DNA of 64,000 bases from Parus major (GCF_001522545.3 NC_031772.1:4365787-4429786), one strand, 5' to 3'; counted from the stretch's first letter, positions 1-58,600 are shown. The notes: generated from the sequence alone by a model not told the origin. A program made the numbers and translations.

Positions 1-1149
1 GAAAAACATAACCCATTTTCATTAACAGCAAAGCAGTGTTTTTTAGTTCTCCAATATCTTCTTTACACTCTCCTCATAATGACTTTGCTCCTTCTCATTC
101 AGAAGATCTGGATTTGCATGAATGGGATTTGGAATGCATCCTACCAGCAGTAGGGATTTCAGCATCATTATAAATCTCTGTTCATGCTGGAAAAGCACCT
201 TTTCTCCTTTTTTAAATAAAGTCTACCTGCCTGGGGATGACTCACTGCAGATCTGTATGAAAAATTCATGCAAAAAATTCCTAATGCTACAGATGCAAGC
301 AAAAAAGAAAATGAAAAAAATCAGTGAATTTTTTGTGTCTGCAGAGGAATTAAGAGCGTGATGTATTTGTCTGTCAAAAGGAACTGAGCAAACAGCTGAA
401 CTGTTGAACATGGTGGTGTTTATCAGAGGATTCCAGTGGTCTGAACCCTCACAGCAGTTATTCACCTCCCTGCCAATTTCTTCCAAACACATTGTGCCCA
501 TTTGTTATGGTAGGAATTTCGAAGTAAAATCGAGCTCAGATGGTGGAACTGGGAGTGCACAGGGGAGAGAGGCACCTGCTCCTTTCTCTGCTTGACCCAA
601 AAATTCTGGGCACAAGGCAGGAATGGGGCTCCTCAGCTCCTTCACAGCCTTACCAAACCCTACCAGGACTCTGAGAAATGGAAAAGTTTTAAGAGATGCA
701 GAAGCCCTGAGTGCAGCTGACAGAAGGAAGGGAGGTTACACTTAACTTGTGTGGGGATTTGTGCCTGCTCTGTTCACTGGCTCACCTGCCAGCTTTGCTG
801 TTACCTGGCGTGGGGAGACACACAGCAAGAACTAACAGGAATTTAAAAGCTCCCTTTTGGGCTGGAAATCAGTTGTGCAAAATATTTTCTAAATATTTAT
901 ATCCTACTGTATTGCACAGCACCTGAAAACAAGTAATTCTGCTCTGAGTGCAGTAACCCCTCACAGGAACCTGGACAGATGTTTCCCCTCATGACTCTCC
1001 AAATACATAAGCAAAGCCATCTGGATATTTACTTGAACCTGCAAAGTTTGACCTCTCTTCATATTTGCATTTAAAAAAAAAAAACCCAGCTTGTGTAAAC
1101 CCAACTTTTTTTAAGGAAGCAGACTATCATCTTTTCATATTTTAAGTAA

Positions 1150-1400
1150 TTCACTTTGCCTCATTAGGGAATTAATCAAGAGAGCTGGTTTGATTAACAT
1201 GGAAATTGGAAATCAGAAATTATTATTAGACAAAAATGTGCTGGAAGATCATAAGACAGTTTTCTGTCACTGAAGGGGAAGCTCGTCATTAACACCTGTA
1301 GCTGATTCACTCTCATTAATATTCGAGCTGCTCCTAACAATAATTGATGATGGAAAACCAAATGTTCTCCCATTATCTTACATAGTTATTTGCATTAACT
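1150..1400. promoter_or_regulatory. Candidate noncoding regulatory element (homeobox/POU-rich)
   Basis: About 250 bp dense in TAAT/ATTA cores (gggaattaatcaag, tgattaacat, ctcattaatattcg, caataattgatg) with an exact POU octamer ATTTGCAT at 1388-1395 and no recognisable transposon. This composition is common in conserved developmental enhancers, but conservation cannot be assessed from one sequence. Confidence 0.25.
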
Positions 1401-1886
1401 GACGGAGAAACACAGCAAGAATCCAAGAAGAAGCAAGGGCTACTACTGGAAGAGAGGCTTCACTGAGCCTTTCTGAAAGGCAGAATCTGGAGAGCAAGTG
1501 GCACTTTTTTAGGAAACAGAAGGACATCTTTTGGGGAAAGAAGTTCAAATTCTCATGACATCTTTTGTCTTTTTTTTTTTTGTTTGTTTTCCCCTGCTTT
1601 CATTTCCCAACACAGACTGTGCAGAAACACAGATGGTGTGACCTGGCACTACATCTACAGAATTACCTCCACCTAAAATGAGCCCTCATTAGAACTCATA
1701 TTTACAATCCCTCAAACAGACACCGAGGGTATTAATTCAATGACTGTCTTCACACAAATAAATTAGTGCTGAAATTATTTCATTGTGCCAGGCTCTTGAC
1801 ACACTTAATTTCAAGCATGTAATTTGACAATGAGCAGTATGAAAGGACATTAGGCTGCTGATCGTGTATTTAGAATTAAAGCATTT

Positions 1887-2180
1887 TTGGGGTTTGAAGG
1901 GACATTTAAAGGGCATTTAGTCCAACTCTCCCTGCCAGGAGCAGGGACATTCTCAAGTTGCTCAGAGCTCTGTCCAACCTGGCCTTGGACATTTCCAGGC
2001 ATGGGGCAGCCACAGCTTCTCTGGGCATCCTGTGCCTGTGTCTCACTGCAAAAAAAAATAGAACTTCTTTATATTGGTCCAAATCTCCCCTTTTTCAGTG
2101 TAAAGTCATTGCCCCTCTACAACAGACCCTACTAAAAATCTTTTTTCTGTGCCCTTGCAAGCACAGGATCCATCATTCCA
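1887..2180 (-). mobile_element. CR1-like LINE 3' fragment, antisense
   Basis: The plus strand reads like the reverse complement of an avian CR1 3' end: GGTTTGAAGGGACATTTAAA, then phrases resembling agtccaactctccctgcca, caacctggccttggacattt, cacagcttctctgggc and ccaaatctcccctttt. These are recognisable CR1 segments in the usual order. It is decayed, lacks the terminal 8-bp repeats and cannot encode protein. Confidence 0.75.
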
Positions 2181-3604
2181 AAGAGCAACCTCGAGTGGGA
2201 AAATGCAACTGCTTTAGTTAAAACCAGCAGCTGTTTCGAGAGAATATAAGGAAGGTGTAACAACAGATTTATTACAGATATTTCTGTGGCCTCTTGCTTT
2301 GGCACAGCAGTGTTTTATGCCTTAAGGAGTTTTTCTTTCTGGTCTTTATTGCCTCTGTCTGTGGAGAAAGAGGAATTCTGTCTCAGCCCCAGCTGGCTGA
2401 GTTAACCAAACTGAAATCCTTAAATAATTTCTCTTCCTATGAGACAGATGACACATTTTCCTTTTTACCCATTACATTTTTTTAATGCTCCTATCTAACT
2501 TAACACCTCTGATAGCTGTAAATGACCTGAAGATCACACAGTATTTCAGACAAGATATTACTAATGTCAAGACAATGGTATCCAAACTCAGTTTCTCCTG
2601 GAAACCTGTTCCTGATTAATTCCAAGTTCATCTTTGCCATTTTCAGTCACAGCTCTATGGTGCTCAGTTGGTTTGGGATTAATTACTACATTCTGACTCC
2701 TGGAGTCTTGCCAGGTGCTCCTGAGTAACATTGAGCTTTCAACAGGAATTACTAAAAGCCTTATTATTGCTCTCTGTCCTGTGAAATAACCTTCAAATCC
2801 TAACCCTCACTAAAAAAAACCCAAAACCACAAAAGACGGAGAAATTCAGAGAAATTCAGTTTTCCCTTGTTTACAAATCACTTCTCTATCCAGAAGCAGA
2901 CAAAATATTTTACAGGTGGTCAGGGATGAATCAATATTTATTTGATCTCAAATAATTTCATTGTCTGAAAAACTATCCAAAAAGGAACATTAACACAATT
3001 TAATTTTCATAATTTTATGCTGAAAAGGAATTACAATATATAATCTACTATTTCAACTAAGCAGCAGAAAATACACCACCTAAGGAGTAATTGTTAATTT
3101 TGCAAACAAAGAAGTGCTACAGTGGCATCTTTAGTACTTCTGTATAATTTTATGGGAGAGGAAGTAAAAATCTGCAAGGCAGGGACAGAATTGGTGCCTG
3201 TTGTTATTGTAGGGAAAAGTAAAGAGTTAGGGTGGCAATAATTTAGAATTTATAACTTACTTTTCAAGTTTCTTACACTGTTTTATTAAAATCTTGTAAG
3301 CAAGAAGAACAAGCAGAAAAGCAAATAAGGAAATTGGATAATGATTAAATGATCTTAACAGCCAGTGGTGAATTGCCTGCTTTAATTAATTTCTTGCTTA
3401 AAGTGCTATTATTTTTTCTTTGATCTTTGTAATTGTATTACAGAGTGTTCCTTGGTTAGACCAGATTCCACGTGGAAAAGCTTTTATTTCTCACTTTTTC
3501 AGTTGTTGCATTACATAATTTGGAAGCAGCTCTCTTTTAACGCCTCCTGAACAATTTTTAACTCTCAACTCCATGGAAAAACTGTTGGAAAAGTATTAAA
3601 AAAG

Positions 3605-3715
3605 TCGTGGCCACTCCCTGGAGAGTCTGTTCAGTGCCCAACCAGGGAGAATATTTTCTTGAAATCCAACCTAACCCTCCCCTGGAGCAGCTTTGGGCTC
3701 TGTAATCTCATTTTT
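3605..3715 (-). mobile_element. CR1-like LINE fragment, antisense
   Basis: The segment tgttcagtgcccaaccaggg, followed by gaaatccaacctaaccctcc and cctggagcagctt, resembles the antisense of an internal part of the CR1 3' region. It is short and diverged. Confidence 0.55.
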
Positions 3716-6027
3716 ACTCTTTCAGCACCACAGTTCTGCCTTACCCATGAGTGAATCCTTTCCCTGGACAGTTCTGTAACATCCTGTGAAAAATTCAGAG
3801 TTCTGCATTTAATGGGAATTTAAAGAGGATGCTGAGGAGGGCATTAGGATGCATTAGGATGACAAACTGGAAGTGCTCAAATTATCCACCTTACCTAAAA
3901 AAAGTGATGAGCTAATTTGATTGCATCCTGAAAATACCTAAAAGAGAAACCTGCTCTCCAATTTAAGAGATAAAAATACATCAAGATCAAAGGACTGGAA
4001 GCTTGTGCCAGACAAATATAGAGTACAAATAAAATGACTTTTTTCCCCCCAGCAATGAGAATAATTAACTACCGGAGCAATTTATTACAGGTTGTGGGAA
4101 CATCAATGAAAGTTTAAAACTCAAATGATCATATTAAATGGATATGAATTTATCTAGCAAATACACTGGCCTAGATCAGTCAGGATCAGATGAAATGGTG
4201 CTGGTAGACAGCTATAGGATTGGAACCTGCTAAAAGAGATCCATACTTTCTCTGCTCTGGGAAGTATTTCCAGCAGTGACAGGACAAAATGACATTTTCT
4301 AATCATCTTCAGAACAGGTTCTTCCAAACACATTGTGTTGAAGGGGATTTATATTTGATATAATATAAAATATTGGTACCAAAATGCTACAGAAACATCA
4401 ATGTTAAACAAATGGCTTGTTTATGTTAAACAAACTAAAATCTCTGGAAAATCTGTAGTAACAACAAAGATCTGCAAGTTCTCTGACCCCCCAGTCATTA
4501 ATTTCAAATGGGTTACACCCCTTTTTATGAGCTAATATTAGAATATTGACAATGTGGAAATTTAATGGGCTGCTGCCTTTGAATTATTCCAGTCTACTAA
4601 TGGAAATAATGGTAATTATAAGCAAAATATGGATCATCATGATGGGATAACTCAGGGGAAGAAGGGGCACAGCCGAGGATGGTTTGCAGCAAGGAGTGCC
4701 AGAAGTGACCTAAAGAACACTCTGGAAGATCTAAGGCATATTTAAAATATAAAAAGATAATTTTAAATATTAAAACTTCTAATCCATGAGGGGTGAGAGT
4801 TGGACATATGCCTCTGAACCATGCAAACACTCACTGTTACTGCCTGATTTTCCAAACTGAAGACATAATGAGACTTTCCCAGCCATTTCAAAGTAAGAAT
4901 AAATTTCCAAAAGAACCAGTGTCATTTATCTCTTTCCTTGGCTTGTAAGAAACTTCAGAATGGATAATTAATAAATTACAGGGTTGTTTTTTTAATAGAA
5001 AAAAAGTCTTTTATGGCACTTGGCTCAGCTGTTGGTCCTGTGCCCTCAGGTGGAAAGGGATTACAAGTATCAACCACCTTGAGCCTGCTGTAATAACAGA
5101 CATGGGAAGAGTTGCTAAAAAAGCCAATTCTTGAGAAGCTGAATGGGGGATTTCACCTATGGGAGATAAAGATTAAATCAAATCTGTCACTTGAAGAGTG
5201 CATTTGATGGAGAAAGCCAGTCTAATGCATATTTCAGCTTGTAACTATGACAACTCTCTAATACAGATAAGAGCTGTGTGTTGCATTAACATTTAAAGTG
5301 TAAATGAATAAGTTATACTTCTTTTCAAGAGAAAATATTTGCTCTCTAATCATAAGATTTTAATAGCCAGACTTTCGTATTTCCACTTCACACAAGTGAC
5401 AGGCAAAAAGAGATTTCTTAATTTTGCAGCTGCTGTGTCTGGAGATGGGGTTCCCCAGGACAAAGAAACTGAATTAGAAGTTTCTTAGGAAATTATCATT
5501 GTCCTTGTCACTACTCATGCCCAAGAAATAATGAATACCAATGTTCCTTTCACCTGTAGTTCCAGCAACATGGGAGCTATTTAAATGAGATATAAATTAC
5601 ATACTGCAATCCTGAAGTTCAGCATCCACGTGCTTATGGGTATCTTAAAAATAAATTTCCATGTGACAAAGGCCAAACCCCAAACCTGGCAGATTTCTAT
5701 CAACAGTTTAATCATTTTTATGTCTTTTCCCGCAACAGATTCAGAATACACGGCTGTTACAGCACTTCTGCATTATTAATCTGGATCCTGCATTAAACAG
5801 GATGCAAAATTCTGTTCAAGAGGAGAAGTTAAACCAGCTGGCAAGTGCATAATGAGAAGTCTAAGAACTTCAAGGAAATATTCTTGGATCTCCTTATATA
5901 AGAAGAGTAAGATGTTGAACAGCAGCTGTGCAAAATGTAAATTTGGCTTAATCCTTCTGGGATGGTTATGGACTCAATTTGGGCCTTTTCTTATTAAGTA
6001 TAAGCAGTGAATATGATGCTTAAAAAG

Positions 6028-49583
<43,556 letters not shown>

Positions 49584-52564
49584 TTAGAAAAGCCAACAGC
49601 ACAGATTCAGAGAGCAGAGAAAAACCTGATGAAACAGTTCTGTAGCTCACAAATGCAGAAATTTCTTGGGAATGCAAGCGTACTTTGTTGTTTGGAGCTA
49701 TAATGGAAAATGTGCAATGAAAATTATAATTTAACTTACATAATACAGCACATGCTGCTAAAGAGAGTTTGTATTACTGATGTTATTTTCAACATTCTTT
49801 AACATTTTAATAGTAATTCTAAACCTTCATGGAGATGGGGGAAGGACAAAGCAGCACAGACAGTGACATTATAAAAACCCTTTTTCTCGTGATGTCACAA
49901 AGACCTAAATATAAGTTTATCTTATGATTAGGAACAAATTCTTCCTTTAACTCTTCCAGGACTCTTCAAGGTCACTGAGTTTGGCTGTCCCTGATCAGGA
50001 AGAGTTTTTCAGGCTCAGTAGCCACCCACACTGACTCTGCTACACCCACTGCCAATTCTCACCCCAGATTATCCAGATTTCTGAATCCAAACAAGACAAA
50101 AATGGTTTTGTTACAACACCTCCAACTAAGAACAGAATTTTCCCTTTGCACAATGAATTGTTCCATTTCACCCTGAAATTTTATAGGGTGAGAATAACAG
50201 GTTCTTTTTTTTCTCAGACCAGAGAAGAAACTGATTAACAACACTGAAAGATTTTTTTTCCCTCCTCCAAATCTGTTTCTGAACCACACATGCCTTGAAT
50301 TTCCAGCCAGAACAATGAGTTGAACGCAGGGATCTACTACTGAAAGCTACATGAGGTCTCTCAGAGGTCCCTCAAGGACTGTCAGATTCTACAGAAACCT
50401 GATGTGCACGTGATTTTCTAGAGACCAACAAAATGCACCTTCAATAACTTCATCCACCAAGTAAAATAAAACACTGATTCTCAGTTATTTGCCCTGGAGT
50501 GATGAAAGCAAATCCAAGATCCATAAAATTACAGATGTCCAGAAACCACAGAGAAAACCAACTTGGGTGTTTATGACAGAGCTTTGAAATACAATTTCTG
50601 CACGCAGCCATCATCAAATAGACATCGAGTTTGCAGAGCACCTGAGGGAAAAAGAGCTCTGACAAATTTTGTGCTGGGTGTCACCACTTTACACCCCAAA
50701 TAACTCAGTTCAGTTGGGACAAAAGGGCTGTGATGACACGAGAAGGGAATGGAGCAAACCAATGTGTTTGTCCTCAGTCAGTAAATACAAAGGGATATGT
50801 TGCAGCTTCATTTAATTAACTCTTCTTTCAACATGGTCTAATTATTTGCTCTGTAAACAGATAGCCCTGTGTTATAGATAAAGCTCATTTACCAAGTAAA
50901 GTGCACAGCTTTATGTTCCCTTACACCTATGTCCCATACAAAGCTAGTACAGTGATAAAAATGTCATATTTTATGGTGTAATTCAAAAGTATGAGGTAGT
51001 TTGGGGGGATTTTTAAAGCTCAAATCAGCAGTCTGTAACTAATTCCTAAACCTTTTCTCTCATCTAGAATGGTCTGCAAATAGGAAACAACTTCTCTGCA
51101 TTTGTTCATTATTTTTAATGATCTCATGAATGATTTTACAGAAGGTCAGTTCCATTGGCTGAGAACTGGTCACTGCAAATTCTCTGTCCATTATTTAACA
51201 TTTTAAACTCCAAGCTGTTGCACATTTCTGTTCCCACTTGCTCAAGAACTATTCTGAAAACCATTTTAGAGCAAATATTCCAAACCCCACACCTCCCAGA
51301 TTTGCCTTTAGTGGACATTGCCCCAAAACTCAGAAAAAGTCACAAAGCTGCTAGTAGAAATTAAATTATTTTCAACTAAAGCAAATTAATTTAAAAACTG
51401 AGAATCAGTGGGCACATTAAGACAGATTTAGGAAAACCCAACTGAACGTGCCACACTGTGAGAAGTGTGCAGTCAGATGTATCAAACTTGCCTTTGTGCC
51501 AGGGAGAATGTATGACAGCAGAGCAAAAAAATCAAATTTGTATTATTTGTGCTGCTCTGTAATAGCTCCCCAGGGCACCTTTACAAGGCATTTACTTACT
51601 GGTGCAAACAGTGTGGCAGTTGACAAGAGAATATAGAAATATATCATTAAAGGGCCAGGCTGTCTCACAGAATGACAGCACTTAATAAATACACACAGAA
51701 AAAGAGAGATTTGCCCACTGCTCTCTGCTTTTCTGTCTCTCAGGGAGCCAGGTACTGAAATGTGAACCATCCCAAAGCAGGAATTCAGCAGCAGGAATAT
51801 CTTCTGTATTGTCACAGCTCCAATTGTTTTTACATGAAATATCCAAGATGAAATTAGAAAGGCCACAGAACGAGCTCATGTTGACTCACCCAAACCAAAT
51901 GAAATATTTAAGTCCTCAAGCCACTCATTAGTGCTCTTTATGCATTTTCCCTCAATATCATTTCTGTTTACAGATAAGTATGAAAGCAATTCAGATTCAT
52001 AACTACAAAGGAAGGGGCCCTAGCTCTGCTTAGATGTTGGTAAATAAAATGAACCCACTATTCCCAAAATACACAACAGCAGGGTCAGGCAAGAAACACA
52101 GAAATTTGCAGTTCTCTTGCTGCAAGTTCTTATTTTATTTGTGAGCATTTTGTCACTGAACAACATCTCCTTCAGAGTGCAATAAAATGATGGAAGAAAA
52201 GTTGTTTAAACACAGATGTTTTACTTTAAAGCCAAGGCTTAATGCCCACAAAAATTACAGTTGGAGGTTGGAGAATTTTTATTTCTCCAACACAGCTGGG
52301 CTGAAGGAGTTAAGTCACTTTAACAGAAAATCAATGAAGGTTGAAGACACTTGCAAATCTTTCAGTGTTATTTGAGAGGACAATCCAAGAAAAAAGGAGT
52401 TGTCCATCAGCCCAAGTGCTGCCTGAGTCAGCTGGGAAGCAGCTCTGGCTGAACATTGCATTAAAAGCTGTATAAACCCCTGTGCTCAGAAAATGGCCTT
52501 GTAGGGGGAAATCGGGGAAAACATCCCATAAACCACATCCACCTGAAAACTCTGACATTTTCCT

Positions 52565-52628
52565 GCTGGATGGTTGGATTCCATGATCTCAAAGGTCATT
52601 TCCAACCTAAATAATCTATGATTCCATA
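52565..52628 (+). mobile_element. CR1-like LINE 3' terminus
   Basis: Contains ggatggttggattccatgat, ctcaaaggtcatttccaacc and aataatctatgattcc, a clear CR1 3' end of about 60 bp in sense orientation with a recognisable terminal repeat. Confidence 0.75.
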
Positions 52629-55600
52629 TTCTCTCTGTCCATTTTTACGTTTTTTTTTAAAAATAAATCATATTGGAGCCATGTGGACTAAGAAAACTTT
52701 ATCTCCATATTCGAAGAGCAGAGGAAAAGGAAGCAACTCTGATATGTTGACTGCAACTGTGATTTTGTAAATAGAACATCTGGAGTCAAAGTCAAGGAAA
52801 CATGAATAAAAAGGAGGTAGAAAATAGAAAATTGTTAGGGAGAAAGGGCAGGAAAAGAAGAGCCAGTCAGCTTGAAAATTTTTCTTTTTAGAAACTCACA
52901 ATTAAGAAAAAAAAGAATAATTGAAAAAGCAAAACAAAGCAAAACCTTAAAAATATCTCTAAATTGGATTTAGGTAGTAACTCAGAGCAAACATGACAAA
53001 AGAGATGCCACATATTGTTCATAAGGTTCACTGAGATTAAAATGAATCTTCCCATCATTGCCAACAAATGGCAGGTTTGGTTTCCATTACCATTAAAAGC
53101 ACAAACATTGTTTCCATGTTAAACATCTGTTCCCTTCCCCTCTGCCATTGGACAGAGATATTGAAAATATTACCATCATTGAAAAAATGACTATAAAATG
53201 AATGAAAGAAATCCCAAATTGTTGCTTTTTTCTCAGGAGTGGTGCAGCCAGGGCAGCTCTCACAGGAGAAATAACTCTGTCCAGTGTGATCCATCCCAGA
53301 AGCAATTCCTAAGTTTAAAATCTGTAATTTCCAATTTTTCACTGATCTCTCCATCACTTACACACATTTATTCGCTTCTCCTTTTTCCGATATTTTAACG
53401 GATTTTCGTGAACGCGTTTTTTGGTTTTGAAATCTCTCCTGAAAAATTCCTGCCCAAATGATGGGCTTGTTGCTGCTCCATGAGAATTCCCAGGGGAAAT
53501 TGCAGCTGGAGCAGCAAATCCTGGCTGTGAAAAGGGGTCATGGGCAGGGCAGGGCAGGTCCCTGCCAGCTCTGCCTGGCACAGACACAGCAGCTCCCACA
53601 GGGACTCCCTGGCACATGAAGGGATGCAAAACCAGCCCCTCTGGCAGGAAAATTCCTTGCTTTTAGGTTTTAGGGTGAAAAAGGAGGAAATCAGCTCGGT
53701 GGGAATGCATTGACCACTCCTGGCTCCAGCACTGCTGCAAGAGGGGTGAGAGCCCACTGGTAAAATCTCTCTGATTGAGGGTGTGGCAAAAGATTCTATG
53801 TTTTTCCTGATTAAAACCATATTTAGAAATTATCACACATACTAAGAAATTAAAAGCACTAAACTCCCAGTGGCACAAAGGCTTATGCACAATAAAGAAT
53901 CTGTCTGTGGGCCCTGGATCCAGAGGACAAATGCTGAAAGTCGATGGGATGATCTGTTTGCTCAGAAGAATTACACTTTGGTCTGCCAAGACAAATTAAT
54001 AACCCATTAATGTGCCTCATTTGACTAATGAAAGCTGTAAAACAACACTATCTCTGCTCTTGCACAGTGGTGACTTGTGATAAATCAACAGATCAAAGTG
54101 AAACTGGGACAAATATCAGTTTTTAACTATTGTCTTTAATAGTTTTAACTATTGCTGTTTCTGGACTTGCAACTCCACAAAATTGACTCTTCACTCATAG
54201 GAGATATAAAATCTCTCACTACTGTGCTGGAAATTCACTGATTAATTGGGGAAGGCAGCATGAACTTCTGCTCCTGTCACTGCCTTCAGTTTATATATGC
54301 AGATCTGCTTAAATATATCCAGCATTTAACATCATCCACAGGCTTAGTCCAAGTGTAATTTTTACAGAAAGCAAAATAAAAGTTGGGTTTGGTGGTTTTT
54401 TTTTTTAAAGAACAAGGGATATTTTCCATATAGAGCAAAATTTAGCAGCTATCTAGAAAGATCTGGAAGGAATTGACTGGTTGGCTGACTGAGAGACTGG
54501 AGAGAATTCATGCCTTTTCCTAAATGCAATTTTATTGAATACACACATCAATTCAGCAATGTTCTTGATCAAATCCAAATCTTTGATTTATTACCCTGGG
54601 CTCAGGCACAGTGGAGCCTTTCCAATTCTTATGTAACTTGTAGCAAGCAAAATCATCAGGTGGGTATTTTTGCCAGTGACGTTCAAAAAGCTTTTTAAGA
54701 ATTATTCAGTCCAAATAAAGAAAAGGCATAATCCTCAGGGCCATGTTCACACTAAGCTGACTCTCAAATACCAGATATTTGTTCTTAAGCTCTTCAGGAG
54801 GAAAAAAAATCAAAACTATTTAGAGAGTCAAGAGAAAAGGATCTTCATACCAGCACAATTCAGAAAGAGACAGATGGAATGTGTTTGAAAACACTGTAAA
54901 ACACCAAGCTTGGAATATTTCAGGCCTCAGCTTTCCTGAACTTCAGAGTATATTTGAAATCTAAGGATTGCAGTGTTTTGCATCTTTAAGCCTACATGTC
55001 ACAAACCTGACCTAGAGAAATACAGCAGCTGGATTACAGAATTTCACCAAAAAAGTACATTTAAATTTACGAAACACAGCAGAAATTCACAAACACAGAA
55101 AAGGGGAAAAAAAATCCAATTATCCTGAAAAAAAGGATCCCTCAATTCTGGCTTTATCTGACCTTTGAATGCTTGACTGTGCAAGTAGAATGTGTTTAAA
55201 TGTTGCTTCCCGGCTGAGTTTCCTCTGCGTCACTCCGATATTCACAGGGATACAGATGGATGTTTTAGATGCAAATACAGGCAGACTTGTGCTGCTTGAA
55301 TTTACAGATCCTCATCTGCATGAACAGGAACTGGGGCGGGATGAGCACTCTGAATTAATGCTTCCCAGGCACCAACTGACACCAAAAATGTTGGCTTCCA
55401 TTCCAGGCTGCACCGTGGATGGAGCACCCTGGGCATCACCCCCTGCACTGGTGTCAGGCTCAAGGCTGGGCAGTCCATCAGGTACTTCCCTTGCTCCATT
55501 CTTCCCCCCAGGAGTGCCAGGATCCACAGGAGCACCGGGATCTGCCCTGCCCAAGCCCTCTGCAGACGCTCTCAGCTCCAGGATCCAGCTGGGCTCTCGA

Positions 55601-58600
55601 CAGCTGGAGCAGTTCTGCATTTCTGGCCCTTCATTCCATGGGCTCCCTGCTCCTCATCCTGCAGCTGTTCCTGGCTTAGGGAAGAACCCTCTCCCCCTCT
55701 TAGCACAAAATTCTGGGGATTTTTTTCCCTAAAAAACCCCTGTGTATCTTCAACTCCATTCACTGCCAACTTCCATTTCCCCATTTTTTTCTCCTTCCAT
55801 GCTGCCTCTATTCTTTTATTTTCTGTGTGAGAAAAATAAGAGCTTGTCAGCTCTGCCTCCTCTGTAACCAGCAGGGAAGCAGATTTGGGAGAGCATGAGC
55901 TAGAAACTTCCAACCTTGCTCCTCTTCTCTCCCCAGAACAGGTCAGAGCTTCTCACACAGATCCCACTCACAAAGGGACAAACTCCTCAGGGAATAGAAA
56001 AATCCACTGCAAGTTCCTAAGTGCCCTTGTTATTCCCCTCCAAAGTGTCCTCCTCCAAATCAGGACAAACATCACTGTCCCTCACCACAGTGCATGTCTG
56101 AGACACAGAGCAGCCTCCCAAATTGTACCCCATAAGCAAAACCAGTGGGAATACTACTTCACCACTGTAACTTCATTATTTTATTTTTAGTATGGCTAAA
56201 GTAAGGGGCTTTCCCATAACCTCAGTGCCTGTAAGTCCAAGATCTCTCCAGCAGCATTTTTTCCAGGATAACTGTACTATCAAGACAAAAGCTGGGCTCA
56301 AATTATCAATATTTTAAGAGTTCACAGCAGCTGAGAAGGTTCTGTAAGGGGATGTGTCAAGCAATATTAATAGCGAGCGAACAAACTGCTGAACTAATAA
56401 AATTTGATTTAATGATATGCCATCACCCTTAAATTGACATTCATATATATGAAGTAAATGACTTAATATAGCTCTGCCTTCATTACCTATGAATGAATAA
56501 TAGGAAGTGAAGCCATTCTAACTTTGTCCTCAACATTTGACAGGTGTCGTGGAGCTGTGGGATTACCAAGGAAGTAATAAACAGCATTTTCAGGAAGCTT
56601 GCTGGAACTAGACCTGACCACAAAAAGGTTTCTGGAGGAGAAGTGTCATGCAGAGAGAATGGATCACATTTTCAGGCCCAACTGTGTGCTCCTTGCTGCC
56701 ACATTTCCCGACAATTTAACCTCGAGATATGTCACTGATGCCGTTACTGACAAACTTCATAAAAGTGACAAAACCCAGAAGCATCTTAATTAGCTCTGTG
56801 TGCTAATGAAAATCTACATCTTTCCTTAGCCTCATTAATTTTCTCCTTGATGAAAATATAACCACAGCCCCCAGTCATTGCTGAAGCAGTGATGACCTGG
56901 AAGTGCTCACAGCCTCCAAAGCCTCCAGGTTCAGACCTCCCATTTAATTGATGAAATTATTCCACATTGCAGAGTGACTGAGATGAGGACACTGGGACCC
57001 TGAATTTGTTACATTTATTTTAAAAGAGAAATGTTTTGGCCCAGTGCAAGGCAAGTGTTTCTATTTCCTGCACTGGACTATGTAAACACTGCTTTATTTT
57101 TTTGAGACAGTTTGATAGGAGCCTGTCCTGACAGAAGTGCTGGTTCCAGCACAGACATCCCAGAATACATACCAAAATCTAAAAAAACCCAACTTTTAGG
57201 ACCAACTAAAAAGACAATACAAATAATTTTTGGCCTTGTTAATCTATCTAGAAGAACCTTCATGATTTATTCTCAAACCAAAATGCAGAGGCAGCACAAT
57301 TAAACTCCTAAACCTCTTTGTGGAATCACAAAAGAGCAAAGATCTTTGTGTCAGAATAATTCAGGTGATAACAAGATGATCAGTAAGAAAACTGAGAAGA
57401 AATAACATCCTTTATACACGAGGGATTTACCTGGGAGCAGAGAGTGGATGTGATCAGGGTTCACATTGTGCCTTTTAGCAGCAAGTGCCAAAGGTTGTGA
57501 TCTCCTCTGCCTGGGTTGAAGGGCAGGGGCAGAGGAGACTTTTCCAGTTCTCCTCTTCCCAGAAAGTGCTTGTGCAGTAACCATTAACTTGCTGCCAAAG
57601 CTGGCAGGGGGAAAAACCTCCCACAGAAACAAAACCAAACAAAAACCCCAAAAACACCTGGAAAAGGGAACAATTCTCAGGTAGAAGGAAAAACATTAGG
57701 GAATCAGCATTTCCTCCACCAGAGCCTGAGCACATTGAGGTGAGTTTATTCCAGTTTCCATTTTAGAAAGGTTAACAATTCTAATAAGGAAGGAGCAGCA
57801 TTAACCACGTCTCATCTACGAGTGCTGATCTTAGAAGCAAAAGTACAAGAACAAATAAATGTAACTGAAAGCTCTTTCCTCCACGCTTCTGAGGATTTAT
57901 CCAGCTTGTACTGCACACAGGAAAGTCTTAATCACAGATTGACCTTCAGAAAGCTACTTTGGGATCCCACAAAATCAAACAAAACCCTCATGCCAAGGAA
58001 GTTCTTGTACAAGTACTACTATGCCCCATTTGTCCCTGTCTTAAATGTGAAGAAAAAAAAATTACTGAGGAGCGAGATAACGAGCCTGTCTGAGCTAATC
58101 AATAGGGAGGAAGTACCTTGTCAGACAAAATTCATGCAATAGCAAGACAGACATTTAAAGTTCTGTGAAATGAGTCCTGCTCTAAAAGCGTCTCTGATCC
58201 CTTCGCAACAGGGCTGCACTCTAAATTCAGTTCATCATCATATCAAACCCCATCCAGGCACCGTGGCACAGATGCCTCAGAACAGTGACTTCCCAGGCAG
58301 AATATGCCTAAAAAACCAAAATTTTCTGAGCCATATCTACAGCTGCAGAATGTTCTCAACCAACCAAACTCGTGTGGGACAGCAGAATCCCTGGGTCACA
58401 TCCTCCCCCAATCAGTGCTGAGGCTTGCCAAGCTGAGGGGGGATAAAGAGCTGACAGAGGAGAATCAACCAAAAAGTGTTACAGATGTTCCAGTGCCAAA
58501 ACACATTCATTCTCGTTTCGACTTCACTGACATATTTTACTAAAAATCCCAGATATCAAAAGAACAGCCAAATCCAGTGTGGGCGTTTGGAGTGAAAAGC

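Noticed and set aside
56544..56793. Two overlapping 64-codon frames that might be an exon
   Set aside because: No homology is recognised, they are on the opposite strand to the gene, and there is no supporting splice or promoter context.
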